A stretch of 64,000 bases of DNA from Aquila chrysaetos chrysaetos (lineage: Eukaryota > Chordata > Aves > Accipitriformes > Accipitridae), in assembly GCF_900496995.4 (NCBI RefSeq), contig NC_044014.1:14844501-14908500 (forward strand), given 5' to 3'. The notes beneath the pieces were generated by a model that did not search any database, had not been told where the DNA came from, and saw only the letters and a list, made by a program, of their open reading frames with translations. Position 1 is the first letter of the stretch; every line of letters begins with the position of its first letter. Below are positions 53,000 to 64,000 of this stretch, one piece after another. A program made the translations under genes and the position numbers.

Positions 53000-55100
53000 G
53001 ATGGTGGGAAAGCGGCGGGCAGAGCCTGACAGACATAGAGGCACTGCTTGCTGCCCGGCCTTGCGCCACTCTGCCCATCCCGCACCGGCTGCGTGCTGGC
53101 GTTGCAGTAAGAACCCACCGCGCAAGAGCCAGGGTGCAGCTTCTTGCCCCGGCTGGCACGGGGGAGATGGCAGCAGCCCGGTGTTCCAGCCCACACCTCT
53201 GGCAGCAGCTGCCCGCACCTCTGGCCTGCGCCAGCTGCTGCTCCCAGGAAGCCAGTGGCCTGGCAGTACCTGTGTCTCCGACCGGCTCGGCGAAGCCCCC
53301 CCAGGAAAAGCCAGCGTCAGCCGCAGCTGGTGCGAGGCTGCTGCCGCTCTCCCCGCAGCCTGTTCCCCCCGCCAAGGGACGAGCACGCTGTTACCCACCG
53401 GTGGCTTCTCCTGCGGCAAAAGCGCTCGCTGACCTGATGGATTGCTCCCACTTTCTCCACCACCACCCACCCACCCAGCCACCCACCCTCAGTGCTCTGC
53501 AGAGACGGAGGGGGCTCACAGTGGCTGCACTAAGCAAACTCTACCAAGGACAGGAGCCCAAGGCTCACTCTGCCCTTAGCTATAGCCATTTTGTGTTGGC
53601 CACTGCCAGCAAGTACTTCTGTATAGGTCAAAGTAACTAGAGATGCTCCCAGCTCCTCTTCCTTTACACCATCTCCTCTCTCAGCAGGGAGAGGGCCCAC
53701 TGCAGCTGAAGCGCAAACCCAGTGTCAGGGTACACCTCACCTCGGTGGAGGATGCAAAGCCCTGTGCCGGTCCCTGAGCAGCAGCTATTGCCACCTCGGT
53801 GCCTGAAGCCCCGGCCACCCGCGGCACACGTTGACGAGGCAATTTTGTAGGTGCAGAGCCACCAGCCCACCCTGGCCCTGCGCGAGGGTGCTCACCTCCA
53901 GCGGAACAGCCCGGGGGCCCGCCGGGCTGCAGGGCGTGCGGCAGGAGCGCAGGGCTGGCACGGGGACGGCGGGGGCACAGGCAGAGCGACGCAGCAGCGG
54001 GGTGGGGGCGGGTGGTTTACCGGGACTTAACAACCTGTAGGTACAAAAGGTGACCTTGAGCACGACTCACGCGGTATGTGAGAACTGGCCTTCGGCGCTG
54101 GGGGTCCCGTCCCCGCTGTCGCAGTGGCGTGGGGCCCAGCCACGCAGGGAGGGCAGAGCGCAGCCCGGGTGCTGCCGGCGCTTCGAGGACGCAGAGCTCC
54201 GGGTGCAGCTGCCTTCGCTTCGGGCGCCGCTCCTGCCCTGCTCCCACAGCGCAGCCAACACCCATCCCATCGCCCTGCAGGGACCTGGCCTCTCGCGCCC
54301 TCCCTTCCAGGAGCCCCAGGCTCACCCGCCCTGCTCCTCCTCGCCGTTGCTCTTCACCGTCAGAGCCAGCCCCAAAGTCTGCCTTCACATTAGTTCTACT
54401 CACATCCTGCTTGCAGCAGCCCACCATCCTCCACCCGCTGCCAGGGACAGGCACACGCAGGGGAGCAGAAGTCCTCACGGGACCTGCCACCCCCCCCATC
54501 CTGCCGATGGACGCTGGGGAGCGAGGTCCGGGGGGATGGGGCCACCCTGCAGCACAGAACAGGGACAGAGGCTGCACCCGGTGCAGCAAACCCCACCGCA
54601 AGGCTTGAGCGGATGCCGCCCAACTCGCTACCCCAGGGCGCAGCTGAAGAGCTGAGCAAGGAAGAAAGCCCAGTGCAGGGAGAGCAGCTGGGTGAAATGG
54701 CCGCGAGGAGGACGGGGTTGAGGGATGGCAGCAGCGCGAAATGGGCGCAGGGCACGGCTGTATCTGGCACGCAGGCAAGGGTTGGCCATTCCTCCGCCAG
54801 CGCGGAGCTGGAAGCGACACCGGGCAGGGGACGAAGCACAGGCTCGCTCTCCTGCGCAGAAATACGTCTCTGTTGCCGCAGGCTCCGCACAACTCTGCTG
54901 CCAAAGCCCCGACACCGGGGCGGCAGGAAGCGGCACCTAATGCGGGGGGACAGACAGACAGACTCACTCCACCAGCGACTCCCGTCCGATGGAGCTGCTG
55001 TCACCACCAGCCACGTCCCGCGCTGGCGGCCCCCGGCCACGCATCGCCTTCCAGGAACGCGCTACGGATGGACCGACAGACAGCATCTATGCTTCCGGAC
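53000..55100. promoter_or_regulatory. CpG-rich block (CpG-island-like) between NT5C2 and CNNM2
   Basis: GC content by eye is well above 60%. In the densest lines (54121-54240) I count about 6-7 CpG per 60 bases, close to the number expected without depletion. Flanking DNA is CpG-poor. Open frames up to 316 codons occur on both strands and in several frames at once, as GC-rich DNA produces by chance. No recognisable protein, splice pattern or TATA box was seen. It could be an orphan CpG island, an enhancer, or the start of a noncoding transcript. Confidence 0.5.
53456..53490 (+). repeat. Short (CCAC)n microsatellite
   Basis: caccacccacccacccagcc and onward, about eight imperfect units, at the GC-rich intergenic block. 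Confidence 0.8.
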
Positions 55101-55143
55101 AAACAAACATGATATATGGAGAACAGGTTGTAAATAAGGGGTT

Positions 55144-55149
55144 TTTATT
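55144..55149 (-). terminator. CNNM2: Candidate distal CNNM2 poly(A) signal
   Basis: Plus-strand TTTATT reads AATAAA on the minus strand, in the context TAATAAAAACCCC. It is the last canonical signal before the GC-rich intergenic block. Confidence 0.45.
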
Positions 55150-58100
55150 AGCAGAAGAAAAAGGCCCTCACCCTTGAGGGAACTTCAGAAAGTCAGCTGC
55201 TTGCCGTTGCCACCAGCTTCCCAGCTCCTGGTCACAGACCTCCCCGGCTCGAGGACTTACGGGCCCAGACCCACCACAGCGAAGAGCAAGACCTGGCTCT
55301 AAGGGGAACAGGATCCAGCCTCTCCATGGCTCTTGACAGCTGAAGTGGAGATTAAAGACCGCTGATGTGCCAATAGCAGAGATCTGGGTCCAGGATCACC
55401 AACATCAGCCCCACCACCCACATGTCAAAATCCATCCCTTGGAAATGAAGGGGGAGCATGGAGGAGGGAAAAATGCATAAACTGGAATGTTCAACAGAAA
55501 AAAAATCATCATTTATCTAAAAAGAATAGAAATAAACAAAATGCTCTTAAACAAAATCACAAAATATACAAATAAATCTGGTACAAAATAAATAGGAAAG
55601 ATTGGAAATCTACAACAAAATTGGAATAATTATAAAATTCATTTGTATGACAATCAGTATATGAAACGTATACACTTCATTCAGGATTTCAGTTGTGCTT
55701 ATTCAGGTTTATATACACACATGGAAATACTGTAGTCAGAACACTACAACTCTGGAAACCCGAAGTCATGTACAATATGATACAATTCGCAAAGACCATG
55801 TATGATGGCAAATAAGACACAGGGAAGAGCCGGCCGGAGTGGCTGAGCGGGTTCAGATAGCCATGAAAACGCACTGCGGAGGGAGAGCCGCCACGCTTCT
55901 GAGCAGGGGGGGATCCAGGCCGAGCCAGCGGCGGCCGGGAGGAGGCTCAGGGCAGCCAGGAAGGACCCGACTGCGGGAGAAAGGTTTGGTGTGAGACCTC
56001 CGGCTGCTGAGCACCAGCCGCTCACGGCTTCCAGGAACCCTCCTCAAGTATGTGGCTTTTCAGAGTCAATGAGTTTGGCATCCGGGCACCTGCCCTGTGA
56101 TCAGGTGTCGAGGTTGGCTCTGCAGCTACATGTGCTGGAGAAAGCACGCGCCAAGAGCTCTGAGGTGCCTCAGCAGGGCCTGACCCTGAACTGCTCGTAA
56201 GCCACCCTTGTGCTCGTGAGAACATGGATCAAATGGGACCGGAGCACTGGTGCTGGGGTCCTGGTGGATTTCCACTCTCCAAATTTCACGTGGTCTGCGA
56301 GGAAGGCAGAGTCCCTTGAGCAGCACCTCCCACCCTTAGTGTGAGGAATGAAGACAGGACGGCCACAGCGTCGCCGGCTCCTGACTGCTGCACCTCCTTC
56401 TCTCGCCTTCCTGAACGCTCAACCAAACCGCAGCGAGAAGAGCAGAGGAACAGCCACGGCCGACGCGAGAGCAGCAGCCGCAGAAAGCCACATTGCTGAA
56501 TTCAAGCCAGCACGATGCAGAAGGACAGAGCGCGTACCCTGGGTAAAAACCCGCCGGCCAAACCAGCCCAGCCCAGCCTGCCGGGACCTGAGACTTTAAA
56601 GCAGGGATGATGCTAGAGCTGATCTAGGCCCGGCCAGTCTGTCACTTCTGAGAACAGAGGAGCTCACCGGGAGTCCCCTCCACCCTCCCGCATTGACATT
56701 TGGGCGAATCCAGAAGGCATGCATTCAGTATTGGCACTTCCACCTAAAGGCCTATGATCCAGGCTACTCATCTCATCTGACACTTACAAGTTTCTCACTT
56801 CAACTTGGAAGGATTTGGTACAAAAGTGATGCCCAGAGGATAAAAACACACCTCCTTTTATAAAGCTTTGCGGTCTCCAAACAGCTGAAATAGGACGCTA
56901 GACTGCTCCGCCAAGCACTAAATACTGGGACAAGCCCTTCCTCCCCAACAAACCCTGCTATCAACTGACTGCCGCACTGCTTCCAGGAGGAGAAGACAAC
57001 AGAAAGATCAAATCCACCTGTGGAGCATCGGAGCCACCTGCAGCCTTTGCACGTTTCAGGCACTTGTTTGGCTCACAACAGCTGGCAAACCTTGAGCCCA
57101 GCTCTATGACAGGCAGCTTCTGTCAAGAACGGCCAAACCTCTCCTACTCGGGGGAGGATTAAACATCAAGCACTTCATTAGCCAGAAATCTGCGCTGGAG
57201 GGGTGAGAACAGCCAGGGCACCGTCCTCTGCAGGATCCCAGTGATCGGCCCCGCTCAGAGGAAAACAGGGCCCAAACGAGAAACCTCAGGAGAGAGCAGA
57301 AAGATGTTTTTCAGCTGGAGACAGAAGACCAGCAGCTTTCAGTACCGTATTTCCAAGGTGCAGAACCACTACAGAGCCTGACCTCAGGATAACAAGAACA
57401 ACAAGATGTCACTTTGACGGAGTTCAGCACTACCGATCTGTGAAATGCCTCCCTCCAGCACCTGTACCGTGCCACGGGCTGGAGGCAGCTTTCCAGCACC
57501 CCCTTCCTATCCCTGCAGCTCAGGGAAGGGCCCTGGGATAACCTGGCATCCCAGGCTTTCTCCTAGGGAATGCTCTGGCCTCCCCAGGCTCAGCATCCGG
57601 CTTCTAAACAGAAACACAAATACGCACAATCAGACCCAAAAGCTCAACTGTACCGCCTTGGACCCACAGCAACAGCATCCCCTTGCCTGGACACGGCCTC
57701 AAGGATGCAGCCGTGAAACTAACCACGGAGGAACACAACCCAGCTTGAAGCCAGGCTCCAGGACAACAGCAAGTCACCGAGCAGGACTGTCTGGGGGGCT
57801 CTGCGGGAAGCCATGGATGTCTCCAAGCCCCCTGTGCTGCTGATGCATGGGAGTGAGGCCAGTATCGCCACAGAGATCACACCGACAAGAGACCTGCAAC
57901 TGATGGACCAAGTATAACAACAGAGCAGGGACGAGGGCGGCTTCCCAGCCCAGCTTGTAGTGTAGAACTTGTCCTCTCTGCTGGTCAAGTCAGGATGAAG
58001 GCTGCTCTCTCCTCTGCCATGAAAAGATGCCCAGCTTTCAGTCATGTTAGTTAAGCTCATCATTTCACCGTTGGGCCAAACCAACCCTCAGTATCCAAGG

Positions 58101-60636
58101 ACCAAGTACTTCTTTGGGTCTATTTAGAGCCCCAGTGTAGAGCCAGGCAGCAGGGTGGGCAGCAAGCCTGGGTCTGTATCACACCGAGCCTTTCAGCACA
58201 TGCTGGTTTTCTGCTTTGTGCCAGCTTTGCACATGACAGCATGAACGCAGGAATCCCTCAATGCTGGTCAGACACCTTTGGGATGAAGCGTCAAGTTAGC
58301 ATCACAAGAGGTACTCTCTGCAGCATCCTTCCCCACCCCCCAGCCCCAGTTTACTACTGGTAATCCAGACACTGGATAACTTGACAACTGGTACACAGGT
58401 ACTAGTTTTAAAACCACAGACGTGTGTATTAGATAGCATATAAAATATGGTACATCTTTCGTGTGGGAATGATTTCTATAGATAGTGTATTTCAGCACAA
58501 GGAAGATGTATGTTCCAAGGGGTCCTGGAGAACGCGGCTGTGTTCTCCATCACACAGGATACTTACACAGGGATGCTCGTGAGGAGACAGTGCTGCTCTT
58601 TGCCATCCACACCCCCACGGCCCTCGGCTGAGCTCTGCAGAGATCACAGGAAGCACCACTGCTGCCCAAGCAGCCCCTCGCACAAAGCAACCTCTTTGGT
58701 TTTCTTTGAGCTGATCTGAGCCAGAGCCTGACACCACCGGTGCCAAAATCCCATCCTCATCTGAGCTGGGCCCTAAAGACTGAGAAGCAGCAATAGGCGA
58801 TGTCAGTGGGCCATCACGGGCAACTCGCCCTGGTCCCCCTGAGCTTTCTCTCGGTCTGAGGTGAGTGCAAAGGGCCATATCCTGAGACTCCTACTCTTGC
58901 CAGCTCCACCCGCACAAAAAGGCACTTAAAGAAAAGAAGAACAAAAACCAAAAAAAATAACCCTGTGGTGAGGAAAAGGGGAGTAAGTCCAGGAGAAGAG
59001 AGGAGGAACAGAACAGTGAGCACAATGTGAATGAGTGGCTGACCCCTCTTCCAACGAGGCCCAAGAACTGCAAGCCTTGAGCAGTCAACTCCAGCTCCAG
59101 CTGCCCCGCACAGGTCTCGGCATCATCCCGTCCCTGCTCAGTCTGGAGCAGGAGCATGCGTGGGGGCACAAAGAGCATAAGAGAGAACGACACATGACTA
59201 CAGGTTCAGAGCAGAAGTGGAGAGCAGTGGAAGGACCTGCCTCGTGGAGCTCACTCTGCAGGTGCAACTGGATGGGGGAAGCACCTCGTCCTGCCACGCC
59301 AGCCTCGGGGCCCCTGCTCCCCGGCCAGCCTGGACACCCTGCCAGCATCCCTCATCCCTCTGCGGGATACCCGGTCCTGAGCTCCTCTGGGGCAGCCGCC
59401 ATCAGCTGCACAGGGATTTCAGGGAGTGGACAAGCTGGGAATAAAACAACAAGCGCTTTGTAAACTCTGGAGGGTCTGAGCTTGGGGTCTACAGAGAGGC
59501 CGAGGTTGGTTGCTAAGCCCACCCTGAGCCCCTCTCCACTCAGAACTAGCGTGCTTCGTATGATCTCCACGTCACCAGAGTCAGTCTCGTTTGGAGAAAG
59601 ATTCTCATTGGAAAGCAAGAACATACCTTCACTCTTTACAAAGATTTGGCAATACACAGAATTAAAAAAAAAATAAATCATAGTTACAACAGATTCAGGT
59701 TCATTTCATTTAAAGGAAATTCAACCAACAGGAGTGTAAAAGTTATAATTCACAGTTGTGCATTTAAGATATTAGTGTTGAAAACCTCACTTCAAAGAAC
59801 TCTTGTGCAAAATTGTATTGACAGTAGAAACCATGGCTAGATGCCCTCCCAGCCTCCCCTGGCCAACAGGCCATCGTCCACCCCTCTGCCTGCACCCAGA
59901 GGCAGATGGATGAGGGGAACAAAGGCGGCAGTAGGAGCTGACATAGGAAGATGCAGTATCCTTTCTACGAGTCAAAGCCTTGCCGAGGTCTGAGGTCAAG
60001 TCCAACGATTCCCAAAGCCACCAGCTGGTGTCCCGCGCCACACGTCCTTATGGCACTGACGGCACGGCACCTGGCATCTGGGCCCACCTGAATGCAGGCG
60101 AGCAGCCAGCGAGGCAGAGAAAGCAGACCTGCTCTGGCAGGACACTCGCTGCAAGGGCAGACTCAGACGCCATGGCATCTCCACTGCAGTTGGGAGAGCC
60201 AAGCCCCGGCGCCGGCAAACGCTGTCCAGAGGCTCAGAAGTGATCCTGAGCTGGGCACTGGGCTCCTCTGCTTGTGATGGTTCCCACCACGAAGGCTGGG
60301 AACCCCTTGCATTTGTTAAACAGTAAAACTGTAAATACCCTGAGAACAGGGAGACTGGATTTCTTCCCCTCCGGGGAGAGGACCATGCTTTGTTCTTCAA
60401 GCTAATTAGTAGTAGCAGCTCCTAACCCCTCTGGGTCAGGTACATATTTTCCATATGAAACACATCTATAATCAACTATTTTTATGGAAATTATTTCACT
60501 TTCCATTATTGGATCTGTACAAGTGATGAAAAACAGTCATGCAAAAAATCGCCTGGAAATTTTGGAACAGTGCAGCATGGGCAGAAGCAGGAGGTATTTG
60601 CTTTGGGATCACATGGCTTTGGTTGGAAAAATTGGC

Positions 60637-60677
60637 TTTTTTTTTTTTTGCTTTTTTTTTTTTTTTTTTTTTTTTTA
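60637..60677 (+). repeat. Interrupted poly(T) tract in the CNNM2 3' UTR region
   Basis: Two T runs broken by gc, together about 40 bases. They are A-rich on the CNNM2 sense strand and could cause internal oligo(dT) priming in cDNA data. Confidence 0.9.
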
Positions 60678-61623
60678 AAAGGGAAACAGACACAAACAAA
60701 TCCATAACCTGCCATAAGAAGCAGAAGTCAGATCCAGCAAGCAACCTCGTCCCAGAGAGAGAGCTGCCTTGACTTGAGCCTCCCCTCCTTCGGCAGGTTT
60801 GACAAAACGGATACTGCATCTCAAGTTCACCACCGTGTCAAACACTTCCGACAAACTTTTACATTCAGCAACGCTAGATAAAAACTGGCAAGGCGAGTCC
60901 CTCGCCGAGGACAAACACTGTAACATCTCAACATTTTGCTTTGCGAGAAAGGTGCAATATTGGCAGCTCTCCGGGAGCAAGCAGGGCTTAAGTCAGCCTG
61001 TGCCAATGCTGAGCCGTGTGCTCTCAGTGGTGGCGGGCTGGTGCGCATCAGAGCGAGGATGGAGACTAAGGAAACGCTTTTAGATGGGACTCAAAGAAAG
61101 TTCATAAAAAGCTAAATGTAAGAGTAAGGTTTTGGGGGCCCCGTTTCCTCCTCCCTGGCTGCACAAGTTAGATACTGTGCAATTTCTATGCCCCCTTGTG
61201 GGGACTTCATCCTCATGGGTTGCTCCAAGGAAAAAGTGCACCTTTCCCATCAGGGAGGACAGCAAAAATTCGGGGTGCTTTCTGAAGCCGAAAGAGAGAG
61301 GAGGAGATACACGCAGACCCAATCGGCTCTGACACCACACACTCCAATTTCTTGCAGGGAGATCCTGCAGCAAAATATTGCACCTTTCCAGCCACCATTC
61401 GCAAAGACGGACCGCGGGAACTTGCGGCAAGTGCCTTCCCCAGCCAGCGAGCAGGAGAGACAGGGCAGGCATGCAGGCACAGAGAGCTCTGGCAGCTGCA
61501 TGTGGGGCTGGGGGCTTCTCTGAGGGTCAGATGAGATTATCTGGGTGTAAGGAAAGGAAGGGAAATGCTACATAGCCAGGGGCCATGGAAGGACCTTGAA
61601 ACAGAGAGAACCGCAATGCCTGA

Positions 61624-61629
61624 TTTATT
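61624..61629 (-). terminator. CNNM2: Candidate proximal CNNM2 poly(A) signal
   Basis: Minus-strand AATAAA (TTAATAAATCAGG) about 1.6 kb after the CNNM2 stop. It would give a short 3' UTR isoform if used. Confidence 0.35.
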
Positions 61630-63239
61630 AATCACTCAAGATACTGAGGGCAACGTTCACATTTTGTTTGAGACAGCACTGGAAGGAGAGAGGATCAGGG
61701 AAGGGGGGGACACACGACTTTTTTTTCATTTGAGGACTTAAGACTCCATCTGTGGGAGTGGGGAAATGTGTGATGCACAACTGCCACTGTGTGCCTCTTG
61801 CTTGCACCCAGTCTGCATTCAGGTTTTTGGGGTGGAGGAATTGGTTTCTGCTGCCCAACACAGGGTGCCCTGCACTAGTGGCAGCTGGGTGGGAGGCTCT
61901 CTGCTTAGCTACCATGGTAATCCCTAAAATGGCTGTTAAACGGGGCAAGAGAGAAGTAAACGCGCTAAATCCACTCAAAGGAAGGAATGTGGCTGGGAAC
62001 AGCATGGAAACGAACCTCTCCGAATCCCTGAAGTGCAATACACTCGCGTCCGGAAAGTTTTGTCTGTTCTTGGAGAGGATGGTCCCGGCTCCTCAGCGGA
62101 GTCCATCCTTGCACTGGCAGAGGTTTACTGTCACCTGGAGGACGTACTTTGGGCGTAATTGTAGCAGCATCTTTTGTGTTAATACTAGAGATTGAAGGGG
62201 GGGACGGGGACTGATGTTCTCCGTTATTTAGCAAAGACTGCACATCTGCTCTGGCCAAGCTAATGATGTGCAGACCGCTACAGCACATTAGTGCTTAAGA
62301 GCTTGTCATTTTGGGGTGCGCACATTACTTCACCATGCCATTGTCAAGAACATCAATGAAAAATCATCCAGTTACTTCACCAGGGAAAATTACACCTGGC
62401 TTTCATCTCACGAGACTGCAGTTGTGCTAATTAACTCCTTCCCCCCCAGTATCATCTTCAACATACACAAAGTTTTTGGAGGTTACAAAACTGTAAGTGT
62501 AACAATGCTTTTGCCTGTTTTACAAAGAAACCTTCTGAAATTTGAGAGATCATTAAATATGAAAGTAACCACACCTTCCCTGAAACTAACTGGAAGAATG
62601 TAATAATACTCATCCCTTGGCCCTCCAGGTGGCTGAAACCAGAGGTTCCTTGAAGCTTGCTCATTCTTAGGACACAAATAACATACAAGTACCAGTTACT
62701 GATTTCTTCAACAGGGCAACAAAAAGGACCAGAGAGAGGTGAAAAGAGGCCTAAGGACATTGGAGCCAAATTCACAAAACCACGACAGAGCCCATTTGAG
62801 GTTAGGGAGGGACAGAAACAATTTAAAACTCTGCAAAATACTTTTTAAAAACATGATCTCTCTTGAAAAAATAACTGGAGGAGCTTTAAAACTTCTCCAT
62901 ATGTGTTTGAGGAGGAAAAACCCAACAAGGATCAAAAATACAGATAAAAAATAAACATGATTCTACTTTGCAAGAAGTATTTTCATCGTTCTCAAGGGTG
63001 GCTCACCATTCCCAAAGTACGCTTGGGGCTTTAGTCTCTCTTGCTCTTTGCTCCTTTCTTCCTGTTTCTTCCTCTTCTGCTCCCAGAACGGACGCAAAAG
63101 TCTTTGGTCTCAGAACACTGGATGCAGCACAGTGTTGCAAGCACATATTAACGGTGTTCACACTCGGGGAGGAGGCAGGAAGGAGCAAGGGCTGGTCCTG
63201 CTGAGGAGATGGGATGGGTGGGTTGTGGGGAGTCAGCTC

Positions 63240-64000
<761 letters not shown>

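Larger units (their letters stand above)
55125..63239 (-). other. CNNM2: Probable long CNNM2 3' untranslated region
   Basis: About 8.1 kb after the CNNM2 stop contain no convincing exon on either strand. On the minus strand there are U-rich blocks (55440-55720 and 59640-59810), typical of 3' UTR. A canonical AATAAA lies at 55144-55149, right where the sequence changes to CpG-rich DNA. An internal AATAAA at 61624-61629 could end a shorter form. The extent is inferred from composition and signals, not from transcripts. Confidence 0.5.

Noticed and set aside
52994..53640. Overlapping 162- and 168-codon frames
   Set aside because: Same GC-driven artefact; composition is low in information and no family is recognised.
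54017..54967. A 316-codon minus-strand open frame, with 214-, 201-, 176- and 174-codon frames overlapping it on both strands
   Set aside because: Long frames in all directions at once are expected where GC is high and stop codons rare. The products are Ala/Arg/Pro/Ser-rich with no recognisable domain, and no splice or start context supports them.
55560..55600. Plus-strand AATAAA motifs (aaataaatct, aaataaatagg) as poly(A) signals of a plus-strand gene
   Set aside because: They sit in general AT-rich sequence with no upstream plus-strand gene. NT5C2 already ends at about 51.8 kb.

Overview
The window is nuclear DNA from a vertebrate, most likely a bird outside the chicken/duck lineage. Three things point there. 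It holds a multi-exon gene with GT-AG introns. It carries relics of tRNA-derived (MIR-like) amniote SINEs. It also carries a 586-bp solo LTR of a type I associate with neoavian genomes (species assignment is inference). No bacterial-style operon, CRISPR array or prokaryotic mobile element is present.

Main gene, plus strand: NT5C2, encoding cytosolic purine 5'-nucleotidase II (cN-II). I can place 17 coding exons between 8937 and 50289. They join in phase into a 570-residue protein whose numbering matches human cN-II through the catalytic core: D52/D54, T249, K292, D351/D356. The ATG-bearing exon starts with only 20 nt of 5' UTR after a splice acceptor, so the promoter and leader exon(s) lie upstream of that exon. 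No CpG-rich promoter is visible in bases 1-8916, so they are probably outside the window. Introns 1 (11.2 kb) and 2 (17.2 kb) make up most of the first 37 kb and hold only repeats and relics. The other 15 coding exons are packed into 37.5-50.3 kb. The 3' UTR runs to a poly(A) signal at 51795-51800.

Bases 51.8-55.1 kb lie between two convergent genes. From about 53.0 to 55.1 kb this DNA is strikingly GC- and CpG-rich, with long chance open frames on both strands.

Second gene, minus strand: the last coding exon of CNNM2 (63240-63449), which encodes the C-terminal tail of the magnesium-homeostasis membrane protein. It is followed by what is probably a very long 3' UTR reaching toward a poly(A) signal near 55144. 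NT5C2 and CNNM2 are tail-to-tail, the arrangement known in human 10q24.

The other items of interest are an antisense solo LTR with intact promoter and poly(A) motifs, a LINE reverse-transcriptase relic, a nested palindrome, exon-like segments in NT5C2 intron 1, and a lengthened acidic tail on cN-II. I did not find an undescribed biological system; this is an ordinary vertebrate locus with a few points worth checking.
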